The notes: generated by a model not told the origin, from the letters alone. 64,000 nt of DNA from Allomyces macrogynus ATCC 38327 (GCA_000151295.1 GG745336.1:261967-325966), one strand, 5' to 3'. Positions 1 through 11,670 are shown, counted from the first letter of the stretch. Translations and numbers: made by a program.

Positions 1-32
1 GGCGTGATCCATTTGTCTCCACCCCCACTCAC

Positions 33-1526
33 CTCAGCGCCGCCGAGACCAGCGCACCCGCGAGCGGCGCTCCAGCTAAATTACCCACAGCCGTCGCAAG
101 CGAGACCGTGCCCATCATCGACGGAATCGACGCGACGCCAAACAGTTGCCCCACCATGGGCGGCGTCAGGGCAATATACCCGCCCGCAAACGTGCCGAAC
201 GTGAGCGCGAACAGGATCAGGAGCGGCTGCGACGCGCCCGCGGGGAGCCAGAGGACTAGGATCGAGAGCCCGGCGAGGAGGACCGAGAGCGTGTACATGT
301 TGACGGCGCCAAGACGGTCAGCAAGCCACCCGCCCACGATGCGGCCGGCGAGCGACATGACATTGATGAGCATGAGCAGCAGCGCAGCAAAAGACGGCGG
401 GTGCGGCGTGACGCTCGCGACGTAGCTGGGGAGGTAGAAGAAGGGCACTACAAACGATTGAATCATCACGTCAGTTTGCATCGTCCGAAATGGTAACGAC
501 GACATGATGGCACATCGGAAGTACGGACCCAAGTACGAGAACGGAATGAACAGCCGCCCGAGGAACAGGTAGCGAAACTTGGCGTCCCTCAATGAGCTCC
601 AAATCGACCCGCGCACCACGCGCTTGCGCACCGGGATCCGCGTGCGGACAAGCGCCGTCGCGACGAGCAGCAGCGCGAGCGTGATGCCCGCCATGGTGAG
701 CAGCGTCCACTTGGTGCCGAGACTCAGCAGCGCCGCCGACAGGACCAGCGAGTAGACGAGTGGACCCGCGCCCGCACCCGCAACGGCCGTGCCCGATGCA
801 AAGGATTGATGCTTGACCCACCACTGCGACGGAAGCGCAGCGCACGGAAAGTAGACCATGGCGCACCCAAGGCCAAACAAGATGCCCTGCGTCAGCAGCA
901 GCTGCCAGACTTGGGTCGCGAAAGACGCGAGGAAGAGACCGGTAGCAATCAGGAGCGAGCCTGTCAAAATCACGGTGCGGAAGTGTAACCGCTCAGCAAG
1001 GTGACCGACAAAAAGACCGCCCGAGACGAACATGGTTGCTAAAATGATGGTGAAGCGCCAAGTCAACCAAGAGGAGCTAAAACGTCGATTCGTCTCACAG
1101 TGAACACTTACACGGCCCAAGTGCCCCAATCAACGACAGCACCGACGGCGACGCATTAGGGTAATCCACATTTTGGTACCGCTCCTGGAACACACCAAAC
1201 GAGTACTGCACGCCAAAAGACGCGAAATGGATCAGGAACGACGAGATGATGGCGAGCCAAGCGTTGAGGCCACCGTCGACGCGACCCGGCAGGACGGCAG
1301 CAGGTTGCCGCGGTTCGGTCATGTCGTCTTTAGTTGTCCGTGATCCGGCCGGGACCTTGATACTGCTGGCGGTACAGCGCAGGCCTGCAGCGGCAACCGA
1401 CGGGTCGGCGACAGCAGGCAAAATCTCGACGTGCTCATCGTCGTCGGTGCCGGTGGAAGAGTTGATTACGGTCTCTGCGGGGCTCACGGGCCGCAACTCG
1501 AGCGATTCAACACGGTGGATGGACAT
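33..1526 (-). CDS. MFS transporter, monocarboxylate-transporter-like (3' end off window)
   Basis: A membrane permease of the major facilitator superfamily, resembling fungal monocarboxylate-type (MCT/Mch) carriers. A hydrophilic N-terminus of about 95 residues is followed by hydrophobic segments typical of the fold. Exons read on the minus strand are 1526-1112, 1038-529 and 447-33. The last exon ends at GTGAGT, so the gene continues left of base 1. Intron 1 (1039-1111) joins LGP to STMFVSG. Intron 2 (448-528, 81 nt, donor GTCCGT) is in frame and open, so a naive reading adds a false 27-residue loop. Removing it gives SYLVPFFYLPSYV, which matches GYLQPFYWLPSYV of the neighbouring paralogue. 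The start at 1526 was chosen over 1568 because it matches the paralogue's MS- start. The substrate cannot be read from sequence. Confidence 0.85.
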
Positions 1527-2365
1527 GGTTGCTGGTGATGTTGTTTGGACAGGAGCTGCAAGCGGCAATCGGGTCGGGTGCCCGCGAGCAGGACGGTGGG
1601 TGCAGGCGGAAGCGAGGACAAATCCGTGCCATTGAAGTGCAGCAAGTACGGGTTATCACCGTCGCCAGAGGAGGCGTGTTAGCGGCAAGTCGACGAGACG
1701 TCGACGATGGTAGCCGCAGGCTGCGTTGGTTCATTTCCGGATCAACATCAGAGGGGCACCGCGGGGGATCGTGCGGATATGGCGTGAGCATCGCCGTTGC
1801 ATAATTGCTCCTGTTTTTGGTTGCTCTCTGGCAGGCTCCTCGGGCGGGTTTCAGCCCGAGACCTGCCTCTGGTCAGCGTAGCCACGTCGCCGCGGCGATA
1901 GCATTTCGCTTCCGGCGACTTCTCTGCTCCTTGTTCTTTCTCCCCCCGCATGCGCGCGCACTCGCCCTGAACCAGCGTCTGTGCGCCGATGAGGCTATCC
2001 CGGGCCGGGCGCGTGCGTGGACCGCGATGGCATGCGACCGATAGTCTCGGATGTGTCGGCTCGGCCGGCCCACCAACACTCAACCCCGCTTGTTGCTTTG
2101 GTGATGATGGCGACGTGATCCCGGCCGACGCCCGGTCGCACGCCCGTCCCGGCGGTGCGCAACCGGCCCGCCGTCGGCCGCACGCCGTCGTCGGCGCCAT
2201 GTCTGGGTGGCAACGAGTCCATCGCGCGCCGCCATAAGTACTGCGCGCTCCCACCGCGGACGGGCCCGTCATCTCTCCTACCGTTACAACCGCCGTCGTC
2301 GCCTTCCTGTCTCATCCCAAGACATTTCAGCTGCAGCCCTCAAGTCCTCGCCCTCCCAACGCATC
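1527..2365. promoter_or_regulatory. Shared divergent promoter region of the two MFS paralogues
   Basis: This interval of about 840 bp separates the start codons of two head-to-head transporter genes, so both promoters must lie in it. No further gene is convincing here; the short ORFs in it look like random GC-rich reading frames. No individual motif is claimed. Confidence 0.4.
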
Positions 2366-4114
2366 ATGTCCCGCGCACCAAGCATCCACGGTGCGGGCGA
2401 CACACCCTCCACTGCCGCCACTTCGCTCGAGCTTGCACCAACATCCACGCCAGCGTTGCTCTCGTTTTCCGCGGCGCTCTCCGACTCAACTGAGCTGCTC
2501 GCAGCTGCTGCTGATGGCAAGCCGCCCAAATCCGATCGGGACGACAAGGCCCGTGCCGTCGTCAAGGAACAACTGCTGCATACGGACGACGAGGCTGACA
2601 AGGCGTCGCTGCAAGCGCAAGAAGAGGCATGGCAAGCTGACCCGCGCGCGCGCATCGACGGCGGTTTGATTGCCTGGATGCAGGTCGTCGCATCGTTTAT
2701 GATTCACTTTGCCGCGTTTGGTACGTTCCCGCCGCTATTTTATTCGAAGATTGAAGGACTGAAGGCTTCCTCTTCGGTGTGACCCTCTTCTCAGGCATCC
2801 AGTACTCCTATGGTGCGTTTCAGAAATGGTACCAGATGGTCGACTTCCCGCATGCCTCGGCGTCGTCCCTGAGTCTTGTCGGCACGCTTGGGCCGGCTAC
2901 GGTACGCCGCTTTGGGTGGAGAACTCATCTGAGATCAATGCCTCACCATTTTCGCCTATTAGATGTTTTTGACAGGCGTCTTCGTCGGTCGCATTGCTGA
3001 GCGGGTGCCATTCAAGCTCGTCGTCTTGACCGGGTCGATTTTTTTGGGCGCCGGTATGATCCTCGCCTCGTTTGCGACCCAAGTTTGGCATCTCTACCTG
3101 ACGCAAGGTGTCATGTACGGACTTGGGTGCTCGCTCGTCTATTTCCCGGGCGTGAGCGTGCCGACGCAGTGGTTTGACCAGCGCCGGTCGCTCGCGGTCG
3201 GGATTGCTGTGGCCGGATCGGGCGCGGGTGGTTTGGTACGTTTGTTCATTTGTCGCATTTCGGCTGCGATGCGGTGGAAAATTTTGCTGACAACGCGTTC
3301 TTTATGTAGGTCTGGTCGAACGTCATCATTGACCTGCTCCCGAAAATCGGGTCGGCATGGACGCTGCGCATTACGGGCCTCGTCTCGCTCGCCATGCTCC
3401 TGCTCGCTTCCGCCATGATTCGCACGCGCCTGCCGCCGTCCAAGGGCGTCCGCCCTGACGGAACGCGCCCGCCGCTCCTCGACCTGTCCTTCTTCAGGGA
3501 CACGCGGTTCCTGCCGCTGTTCTTCGGCGCCGTCCTGATCCCGTTCGGGTACTTGCAGCCCTTCTACTGGCTGCCGTCCTACGTTGTCGTCGTCGCCAAG
3601 CAAAAGGCGTCTTTCGCCGCGAACCTGCTCACGATCATCAACGCCATGTCGATTGTCGGCCGCGTCGCGACGGGCTGGATCGCCGACTGGGCGGGCAACA
3701 TCAACACCTACCTGCTCTCGGTCGTGCTCACGGCCGTGTCGGTCATGGCCTTTTGGCTGCCCGCAGGCGACTCGCAGGCGATGCTGATCGTATTCGCCGT
3801 CATGTTTGGGTTCTGGGCCGGTGGGTTTATTGCGCTCAACGCGACCGTTGCCGCGCAACTTTTTCGGGGTTGCGCGACTGCCGTCGCTCCTCGGGCTGCT
3901 GTACGCGGCCACGGCTGCGGGCAATCTGGCCGGGTCGCCGATCGCTGGCGCGCTGATCACAGCCGCACACCGACCGGACGGCGTGTATGCGACGCCCGCC
4001 AAGGATTACATGACCGCGATCGTCTTCTCGGGCGCGACGATGCTTGTCGGGTCGCTCGGCACGCTCGTGCTTAGGTTTGGTGTGCTCGATCGCACGGTTT
4101 GGAAGCGGTTGTGA
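2366..4114 (+). CDS. MFS transporter, monocarboxylate-transporter-like (one frameshift)
   Basis: Paralogue of the divergently transcribed gene to the left, with the same predicted role as a plasma or organelle membrane carrier. Exons are 2366-2720, 2795-2901, 2963-3235 and 3310-4114. The joins give AAFGIQYSYG, LGPATMFLTG and AGGLVWSNV, all in phase and with close equivalents in the paralogue. Near 3860-3864 a run of five T breaks the frame: upstream reads ALNATVAAQLF and downstream resumes as FGVARLPSLLG, matching QLFGVASIPS of the paralogue. Removing one T restores the frame. This is either a sequencing indel or a young pseudogene; the rest is well conserved. Function is inferred from the family. 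Confidence 0.82.
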
Positions 4115-4527
4115 GGAGGCCGGTCGGGATGGTCGGCAGGGTGGAGAGGTGATGGCGTGCATTTGGGCGTGTATTAAATAAGTTAACTTGATCTTTTCTT
4201 GGAATATATTCTGGCAGCGCTTGACGGTCTTCCCTCTCGTTGTTGGCGCGACCAACGGTCAGCGGCTCTCATCGCACCCATGCTGTGCTAGTGCTCTTCA
4301 TCTCTTCGAGAATAATTGGGGCGGAGAATGGGTTTGCACCGTCGCCCATCTCAACTCTCAATCGTTTTGAAACGCCGTCAAGGAAGCAACAAGGCCTTGA
4401 AGTTGCCATGAAGCCTGGCGCGAACACACTAGTCTCGCGGCATAGAGTGGCAACGGAGCACCTGAGCAAAACGCAACTCACTTGCACCTTTGGCCTTGGC
4501 GATCAGACACCGCAAACGACGTTTGCA

Positions 4528-4556
4528 ACGACGACGACGACGACGACGACGACGAC
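4528..4556 (+). repeat. (ACG)n trinucleotide microsatellite
   Basis: About nine and a half ACG units just upstream of the JmjC gene start. In the frame of that gene it would encode an Asp run, but the chosen start (4602) lies downstream, so the repeat is probably in the 5' leader. Confidence 0.8.
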
Positions 4557-4601
4557 TGCAGCCGACAGACCAACAAATACAACACAAGAGCAACCTGCAG
4601 C

Positions 4602-6408
4602 ATGGTGTCCACCGAAAATGGACTGAAGCGACCGGCAACCGACAGCCCCGCGGCCAACCTGTCCGCCAGCAACGATTCGCCAACCGCACCCTCACCGGCT
4701 CCCAAGCGCACCAAGCACTTCCCGACGACGCCGTCGGTCGCGCCGCATCCGCTCGGCATCCGCCCGCTCGGCAACCTGCTGTTCGCGCGGCAATCGCCCG
4801 GTTTTGTCGACACGCGCACCAACGGACTCGGCCCGTTTGCGCAATTCGACGACGAGTTCCTGCTCGCATTCCTCGTGCAGTACCTCGACGACCCGCGCGC
4901 CCTGTGCGCACTATCGCGCGCGTCCAAGGCGTGGTATGCGTTCTGGGCGTACGACGAGATTTGGAAAGGGTGGGTGCTCGAGAAATGGCGCACGATGCCG
5001 CCAGGCTCGCACGCTAAGACCCACGTTGCGACGGGGTGGCGGCACACCTACATTCACCTCGTCACGGGAGAGTCCGTCGCGGCCATCCAGGCGCGCACAC
5101 CCGCGGCACCGATCCAGATCCCGCACTTTTACTCGGACCTGCTCTTCCACCCGCACCTGTACGCGAGCGTGCCACTCACGCACCTCGTCGACATGCTCGA
5201 GGCGTGCACGGCCGCGGGCGTCGTCGTGCCGTGGGACACGGTCACGGCGCCCACGCCCGAGGCGTTCATTGACCAGTACGAGCGACCCAACACGCCGTGT
5301 CTGCTCCGCGGGTGCATGACGTCGTGGCGTGCGATGAAGGAGTGGGACTGGGACGCGCTCGTGACGCAATTCGGCCAGGTCCCGCTGCGCGCCGAGGCCG
5401 TCGACATGGCGCTCGCCGAGTACCTCGCCTACATGCGCGCGAGCCCACCTGACGAGGCACTTGTCTACTTGTTCGACAAGGACTACCCGAAACAGGGGGA
5501 CCGCGGCGCGCAGCTCGCGCAGGGGTTCTCGGTTCCGCCGTACTTTGCCGCTGATTTGTTTTCGGTTCTGGGCGAGACGCGGCCTGATTTCTCGTGGCTG
5601 ATTGTCGGGCCGACGCGGTCGGGTTCGACGCACCACAAGGACCCGAACGCCACGTCGGCATGGAACGCGGTCGTGCGCGGTGCCAAACTGTGGATTCTCT
5701 ACCCGCCCGACGTGGTCCCGCCCGGCGTGTTCCCGAGCGACGACGGTGCCAATGTCTCGACGCCTGTGTCGCTCCTCGACTGGTGGCTCAACTGGTTCCC
5801 GCAGACTCGATCGCTCGCCAAGAGCTTGCCGAGGCATAAGCGGCCGCGGTGGGGCATTTGCCGCGAGGGCGAGATTGCGTTTGTACCGCAGGGGTACGTT
5901 TTGCTATTGCGGTTGCGATTCAGCGACGATGTGCTGATCCACCTGGTCCCTTTCGTGTAGCTGGTGGCACACGGTCATCAACCTCGAGCCGTCGATTGCG
6001 ATCACGCAAAACTATGTGTCGCCCAGCAACCTGCGCAACGTGCTCGAGTTTTTGCTCTGCAACCGCGACATGATTTCCGGGTACGGGAACGCCGACGACG
6101 CCGCGTGTGTCGTTGGTGCCAACAGCAGCGACAACGAGCCCGCACCCGCGTGCTCCGCTGTCCCGTCTGCCAAGCCCGCGATTGCGCGACCCGGCGGTAA
6201 TGGCAATCTCGTCGACGCTCGCGAGTTGTACGAAAACTTTGTTACGGCATTGCGCGCCAAAAAGGCCGACGACGCGTTGGTGATGCAGATCTTGGACGCG
6301 TTTGAGGCCGAGGTTGGCGCAAAAGTCAACAAGCCGGTCAGTTTGTGGGACTCGATTGTCAAGGGCGACGGCGGGGAGAGTGCCGCATCGTTTTCGCTGT
6401 TTGGATGA
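4602..6408 (+). CDS. F-box and JmjC domain protein, JMJD6-like
   Basis: Predicted Fe(II)/2-oxoglutarate-dependent oxygenase of the JMJD6 (PSR) group with an N-terminal F-box, so it may act inside an SCF-type complex, probably in the nucleus. Exons are 4602-5894 and 5961-6408; the donor is GTACGT and the join gives VPQGWWHTVINLEP. The F-box-like segment is around residues 85-125 (DEFLLAFLVQYLDDPRALC). The JmjC core carries the iron ligands of THHKDPNATSAWN (His and Asp) and the distal His of GWWHTVINL, followed by SIAITQNYVSPSNL, a hallmark of JMJD6. The N-terminus is basic and Pro/Ser-rich (APKRTKHFP, a possible nuclear signal). The reaction (lysyl hydroxylation versus demethylation) is not decided by sequence. 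An in-frame upstream ATG at 4482 is a less likely start because it would translate the ACG repeat. Confidence 0.9.
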
Positions 6409-6470
6409 ATGGCCACATGTATTTATATTTCATCGTTCGCTGGTGGTCACACTGAGGAAGGGGGTTGGCT

Positions 6471-6495
6471 GCAACGCAACGCAACGCAACGCAAC
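6471..6495 (+). repeat. (GCAAC)5 pentanucleotide repeat
   Basis: Five perfect GCAAC units in the spacer after the JmjC gene. No function is suggested. Confidence 0.85.
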
Positions 6496-6672
6496 AACAG
6501 CGTCAGACAATCCGAGACGTCGCAGAGTTTCAACACTGTGGATAGTTGTTTCGCGCCATCTTGCGTGTCTTGCGGCCCGAGGTGTTGATGCACACCGACA
6601 CCTTCTGGACTGACGCGGAACCGATGCCTGCTATCAACGTTGATGGTCGAGAGACATCCCACCCGCGACGCA

Positions 6673-8385
6673 ATGACCCAAGACCACCACTCCCAGCAAC
6701 ACGCGCTGTGCACTCTCGCCCAGCTCCCAGAGGACGTCTTGTCCCGCATCGCCAAGACCGTGATGTTTGACAGCATCGCCGGCATCGAAGGGATCCTTGA
6801 TCGACAAGCAGCGATGCACGACCTTGCACCTCGCACTCGCTGCGCCGTACCACTTTGCGCCGTGTTTGCGTGCCATGGTATGCTCAAGCACGCCCGCCGA
6901 CAAGGAATGCTGTTCCAGCGCATCCCGGGCGGGGATCAGCGTCTCAAGACGGTCAACTTGTCGGCGCGGTCAGTCGGATACTTCTTGGTTTTGTTTATGA
7001 TGACGGTTATCTGCAGTTGCATCTCGTCCTGCCAACACACGACGCGTATCGGGCTGTTCTCAAGGTCCCGATCTATGGGGCCGTTGAAGCCTCAGCGTGG
7101 TGGTCCCTTTTGCCTGTCGCGCTTCACCAAGCTCTCGAATACCGCGTTGCCAACGGTGCAACCAGATTCATGGTACGGTCACAGTGTCGTTCATTGATTT
7201 TAATGCGTGGCTACAAGAAGCGTTTCCGTGGGATCAGAAGATATTGCCATTTCCGCGCACCGTCACTGAGCTGGAGTTCGTGGATGTCAATGTTCCCCTA
7301 GTTGGTCCGCAGTTGCATGTCTTGATTGCTCAGCTCGTGTCGCCATACTATCGCAAACTTGACTTGGTTGGGGTTTTCGGAGACCCGCAAGGCAATACTG
7401 ATACGTGGATCGAGCTCTTCAATCACGTTCCCAACGGATTGGCCGTCCTTTCACTTGAGCGGCAGTGGTCCCCGTCCTGGGTCCCTGAAGCCGCATTCCC
7501 GGCCCTTGCCTTGCTTCTGCTTCGCCTTCGGCCATCCTTGACCGCCTTATCGTTTGACCGTCCAGGTCAAATCAAGGGCCTCGATGTGGTGTTCCAGGCG
7601 CTGTCTCGGACGGGACTTGCCACACTGAGTATCGACCTGAATCAGGCCATTGGCCACAGCGTCGAAGTTTATCTGAATCTCCTCGCCAGTCTCCCCGAAC
7701 GTGTGCAGTCGCTCAAGGTGCGCCTGAAGGCAATGAACCGCAACGTGCCTCGTTATGGCGAGTACCAAACTGCGCTTTTTCAGCGTGTTCCTTGCGCGAC
7801 TCGCTCACCGTGCCTCGACATTGATTGGTGGCCTGCTTCCCTGTTTGACCACTTGGAACTCGAGCCAACGCTCGAGTCTTTGGCGCTCCACGGGAGCCTC
7901 GCCATGTACCTCAAGAATGGCTCGGGCGACGTCGCGCACCTGTTGATGCGGTTGCCGCCACAACTGGCATCGCTGTCGATTCACACCATGTTGGTGGGTG
8001 GGACCGACACTGTGGCGACTCTTGTGCAGCACATTCCTCCCATGCTCTAGACGCTGCGGCTTATCCGATGTGGTCTGATGCATGCTGATCTGTCAGTTCT
8101 TGCTCTGGCGTTGCCGAAATCACTCCATACGCTCGACTTATATTCGAACGTGTTGCAGTGGTCATCAGGCCGTGGGACGTGGGCGGACACGCATGAGTTT
8201 CTGTATGACACGGCGCCAATGGAGTGGATCGCTTTGCTGCCCGCGTCCTCTGCGTCTTGCGTCTGTCGGGAACGTACATTACGAAAGGAATGGTCGCGAG
8301 CTTGGTCGCTCGCAAGGGCAAGCGACGCTTGCAGGTCGTTGTAGGGGAGCGGAACCTTTTGGCGGATGCTTTGGAGGAGCTGTGA
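6673..8385 (+). pseudogene. F-box-like/LRR family member A, broken
   Basis: A full-length but disrupted copy of the family whose intact member is at 12818-14566. It starts with an F-box-like stretch (LAQLPEDVLSRIAKTV). The reading then shifts frame several times: LHLALAAPYHFAPCL in frame 2, then QRIPGG in frame 1, then LGFVYDDGYLQLHLVLP in frame 3, then a long frame-2 segment from about 7180. An in-frame TAG at 8048-8050 interrupts the C-terminal repeats. After it the homology continues to GMVASLVARKGKRRLQV, matching GMVASFAHANGKRRLKV of the intact copy, and ends at TGA 8383-8385. The number of lesions makes this a real pseudogene rather than a single sequencing error. Confidence 0.8.
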
Positions 8386-8638
8386 GCCAAGATGGACGTT
8401 GTTTTGGAGTCGTGCATCATCGCCATTGGATGAGGCCGCTGTTTTGAAAAAATGTACAATCGCTGTTGGGAAATGACGATTTGTTAGAAAGACGCTCCAA
8501 CAAACGCAGACAAACACAGCCGTGCCTGATCGTCACTTTGGTGTTTTGGCAACATGTCAGTATGTGTGTTGAAGCACCATTGTAGCTCACATGCTGCTCA
8601 TCTCGCGCGCTGACTTGAAATTCTCCATCTAAGTCGCA

Positions 8639-9020
8639 ATGATCCACAACCACTCCCAGCAAAATGCTCGGCTCACGCTCAACCAGCTGCCAGTCGACAT
8701 TCTTTACCGCATCGCTGAGACTGCGTTGCTTGGCAGTATCTCCAGCAAGGAACCGAATCAACAGGAGATGCTGCTTCACAAGGAGTGGGGTACCATACTT
8801 CACCTCATGCTCGCTGTGTCGTCTTTATACGCACCATGCCTGCATGTCATGCTCTGCTCAGGCATGTCAGCCAACAAGGACGTTTATTTCCAGCGCATCC
8901 CTCCCAGCAAGCAGCTCAACAGGATCAATCTGTCAACTCGAGCTGTCAGCTATTTTCTGGGCTTTGTCCACGACAATGGCCATGCTCTTCAACTGTATGT
9001 TGTTCTGCATGGCGGTGACC
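8639..9020 (+). pseudogene. F-box-like/LRR family member B, N-terminal fragment
   Basis: The N-terminal 120-130 residues of the LRR family are open here: LNQLPVDILYRIAETAL, LMLAVSSLYAPCLHVML and VSYFLGFVHDNGHALQLYV all align with copies A and C. Similarity stops near 9010-9020, after which the sequence is unrelated and G-rich. The rest of the gene does not reappear, even beyond the transposon that follows. It is a truncated relic, probably cut by an insertion or deletion linked to the neighbouring mobile DNA. Confidence 0.75.
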
Positions 9021-9579
9021 TTGAGGTCACTGCCACGTCTGCCCTAGGACCTTGGCCTAGGTCTAACCCTAGCTCAAAATGCTGTCTTAGGTCCACACTG
9101 CTCCAGGACCACCACCCTGATGAACCCCCACCACGACCACTTCGATTAATGTCTCTGGGCATGCCCCTGTAAGCCTGGAAGCTGGGACAGGGATTTTGGG
9201 ACCTAGGTCCACATGGTTGGGACACTTGAATTTTGAAACATCTACTGTGAGCAAGTCCGAGAAAGGGTGCTGGGAATGGTGCAACAGGGAAAATAGAACT
9301 AGGAACATCTGTCTTGGACCTGCAGTGCAGCTGCCTTGGGGCCAGGGGGTATGGGGAATGGTTGGAGATGGGTCAAGGATGGTTGGGAAAGGTTTGTGAC
9401 ACACTTGGGCGAACTATGTCCAGGTGTGTCCACTCCAAATGGCCTCCCAGACCCATTGGACACAGTGGACACACTGGGCACACTTCAATTGATGTTCAGA
9501 AAAAATATAAAAAGGGGGAATGTGTGCAGATTGTGCACATCTTCTCCCCCCTTGTTCTATAGCCATCTATTTTTTCAAC
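9021..9579. other. Gene-free stretch left of the transposon
   Basis: No coding sequence is supported. The stretch has many short TGGGA/GGGAC words similar to those in the adjoining terminal repeat, and an A/T-rich promoter-like site (AAAAAATATAAAAAGGGGG) at about 9498-9516. It may be an outer or older part of the same mobile element. Confidence 0.4.
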
Positions 9580-9864
9580 CATCAGCCATGTGGGAAATTG
9601 CAGGGCCAAATGGGACGAGGCAAGAGCAAAGTGGGGCGTTTCAACCATTCTGGAATGTTGCAACAACAGGTGGGACATTTCAATTGCAAACTGGGACCAG
9701 AGGGCATAATTTGGGACCAAAGGAAAAACATTTGGGAAAGGCAAAAGAATTTGGGAAACCTGTGCTCCAAAGTGGGAAAAGCATCAAGCGTCTGGGAAAA
9801 ATATGGACCAATGTGGGATGGCCCAGGGATGAATTTGGGAAACGAGTGGTCCAAAGTGGGACTG
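9580..9864 (+). repeat. Left inverted terminal repeat of the Tc1/mariner-like element
   Basis: Imperfect inverted copy of 11810-12090, composed of repeated TGGGA-type words such as AAAGTGGG, TTTGGGA and TGTGGGA. Confidence 0.75.
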
Positions 9865-10067
9865 TTCACTTCAACGTGGGATGGTGCTGCAGTCCCCAAC
9901 ATTTCCTCTCCTGACGAGCAACATCTGAACCAACAGCAAGACAAACAGGTCATGGATTCGAATTGGCTTCACGCCCAGGCCACTCCGCACGGCGCACGTC
10001 CAAGAAAAAACGCGCCGCACATTCAAAATGGTCAAAATTTGTGCCAACACCCAAAATACGCCAGCAA

Positions 10068-11670
10068 TCAAACAGCACCCGCACCCGCACCACCTTCAGC
10101 AGCACCCGCAGCCTCCCCCACACCCGCCGCACCCGCACCCACACCTGCAGTGACTACAGCACCAGCCGCAGGGACAGGGGCATTGTGCGCATGACCCATC
10201 CACTCCCCACACATGGCGGCCTGCACCCAGCAGTTCACCTCGTGAATCCAGCCCACCGCCTGCTGGCCCATGATCCGCCAGGCAGCTGCTTCAATCCGCT
10301 CCATGATCGGGCCCTGGTCCGCTGGGTCGTTGCGCTTGAATGTCGACTTGATCAACAAGAATGCAAGCTCGCAGGCATTGAGGTGCAGTGAGTATGGCAG
10401 GAGAAAGGAGAGATGATGCCCAGCCTGCTCAAGCACCACCACAGCTTTGCAGTTGTGGTGGAAGCGGATGTTGTCAAGGAGAATCGTCTTGTGCTGGCCC
10501 GGGTACTGCTGAGCAAGCACGTGCACGAGGTCGTGGTTGAACCATGTCAACTACATGTAGGTCACATGCAAAAATGTGAGCCAGCCACACAATCCAGGAA
10601 CAAGGACATGAAACTGCACATCAGCTCCCCATTGAACGCGCCAAGCACCACTTTGACATGAACCGCGCCACGCTTGCCCATGCACAGGCAAAGCAATGTG
10701 TTGCAGCCACATTGCATCAGCACGACCTGGACAGCGCGCTGGCCGCATGGCACACGCCCAAAACTGTGGTGCAGGTGCAGGTTTAAGCCCGACTCATCAA
10801 GGTACAGCACATCATAGAAGTTGTGGTGCTCAAGGAACTGCTTGCACCAAATGTGGCACTTGGCAATGCACACAGGGCTGTTCATGGTCATGACCTCATG
10901 CATATGCCACTTGAGCACAAAATTCTCCTCACGCAGGTACCATGCAATCATTTCCTTCATCACATCGACATCGAACTGGTCGTAGAGCTGCCAGTGCAGC
11001 TGCTCAAGCATGAGCACTGCATTTTCCATGACCTGGTTGAGGAGCAGGTTGCCAAATCAGTGGGCCACAAAACTACACGAAAAAGTGGAGAAAGACACAG
11101 ACCTCACCCATCAAAAAACTTGATGTGCTCTTCCTGCACCTTGTGGCTGCACTCTCCACCATGTGGCTTTGGCACCAGCTTGCCAGACTCAAAGTTGTTG
11201 ATGATGCACAAAACTGCTGACTTGTTCCCAACCAGGAGGAGGTGCACAATCTGCTTGACCGACAGGTTCTGCTCGAAATACATGCAGATGATCTCTTGGC
11301 ACTCCTCAGTGGTCCACTTGTGCTGGTGGCAGCCACAGTGGTTTGGGTGAGGGGCGTGCAGGTCAAACTGCAGCATGCCATTGTTCTCATTGTCACCACC
11401 CTCCATCTGGTCATCATGCACACCCTCCATCTTGTTGTCATCGTGTGCACCCTTGTCCTTGTCCCCATCATCATGCATGTCATGGTCATGTACGGGTGGG
11501 CCCTTGGCAGCACTGGTGAGCGTGGCGGCGAGCTGGTTGGCAATCGCGGCCACGACTGGGTCATGCGGGTTGTTGTTGACAGGTGGGGCTGGGTTGTGAG
11601 CAGGCAGTGCAGGGGCGACTTGCCAATGCACAGCAGCGGCTTGCGCTGTGTGGGCGGCACATTGAGCCAT
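10068..11670 (-). CDS. Tc1/mariner-like (DD34E) transposase, three exons or broken
   Basis: Cut-and-paste transposase of the IS630-Tc1-mariner superfamily. Three consecutive minus-strand open segments (11670-11104, 11029-10562, 10550-10068) carry it. The first has an Asp/His-rich extension and a helix-turn-helix-like part (QNLSVKQIVHLLLVGN). The second has the first catalytic Asp in VLYLDESGLNLHLH. The third has the second Asp in TILLDNIRFHH and the Glu in LPYSLHLNACELAF; 34 residues lie between the second Asp and the Glu. The segments could join through very short introns (about 35 and 38 nt). The first join leaves one in-frame TGA (at about 11056-11058), so the copy may be inactive. A Pro/Ala-rich low-complexity tail ends it. 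Confidence 0.7.

Noticed and set aside
448..528. Extra 27-residue loop in the left MFS protein
   Set aside because: It is an open, in-frame 81-nt intron: the sequence is GT...AG, and its removal restores the paralogue's YLxPFxYLPSYV segment.
3139..4002. 287-codon minus-strand open frame opposite the right MFS gene
   Set aside because: Antisense of a well-supported transporter exon; composition is that of a shadow frame.
4911..5837. 308-codon minus-strand open frame opposite the JmjC gene
   Set aside because: GC-rich antisense shadow with Arg-rich composition and no family motif.
9021..9579. Possible second gene with a TATA-like site left of the transposon
   Set aside because: The frames downstream of the site merely read through the TGGGA repeats of the terminal arm; the Trp/Gly-rich translation is repeat-derived.
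10023..10200. Ala/Pro-rich plus-strand frames beside the transposase
   Set aside because: Low-complexity complement of the transposase's own Pro/Ala tail; no independent gene signal.
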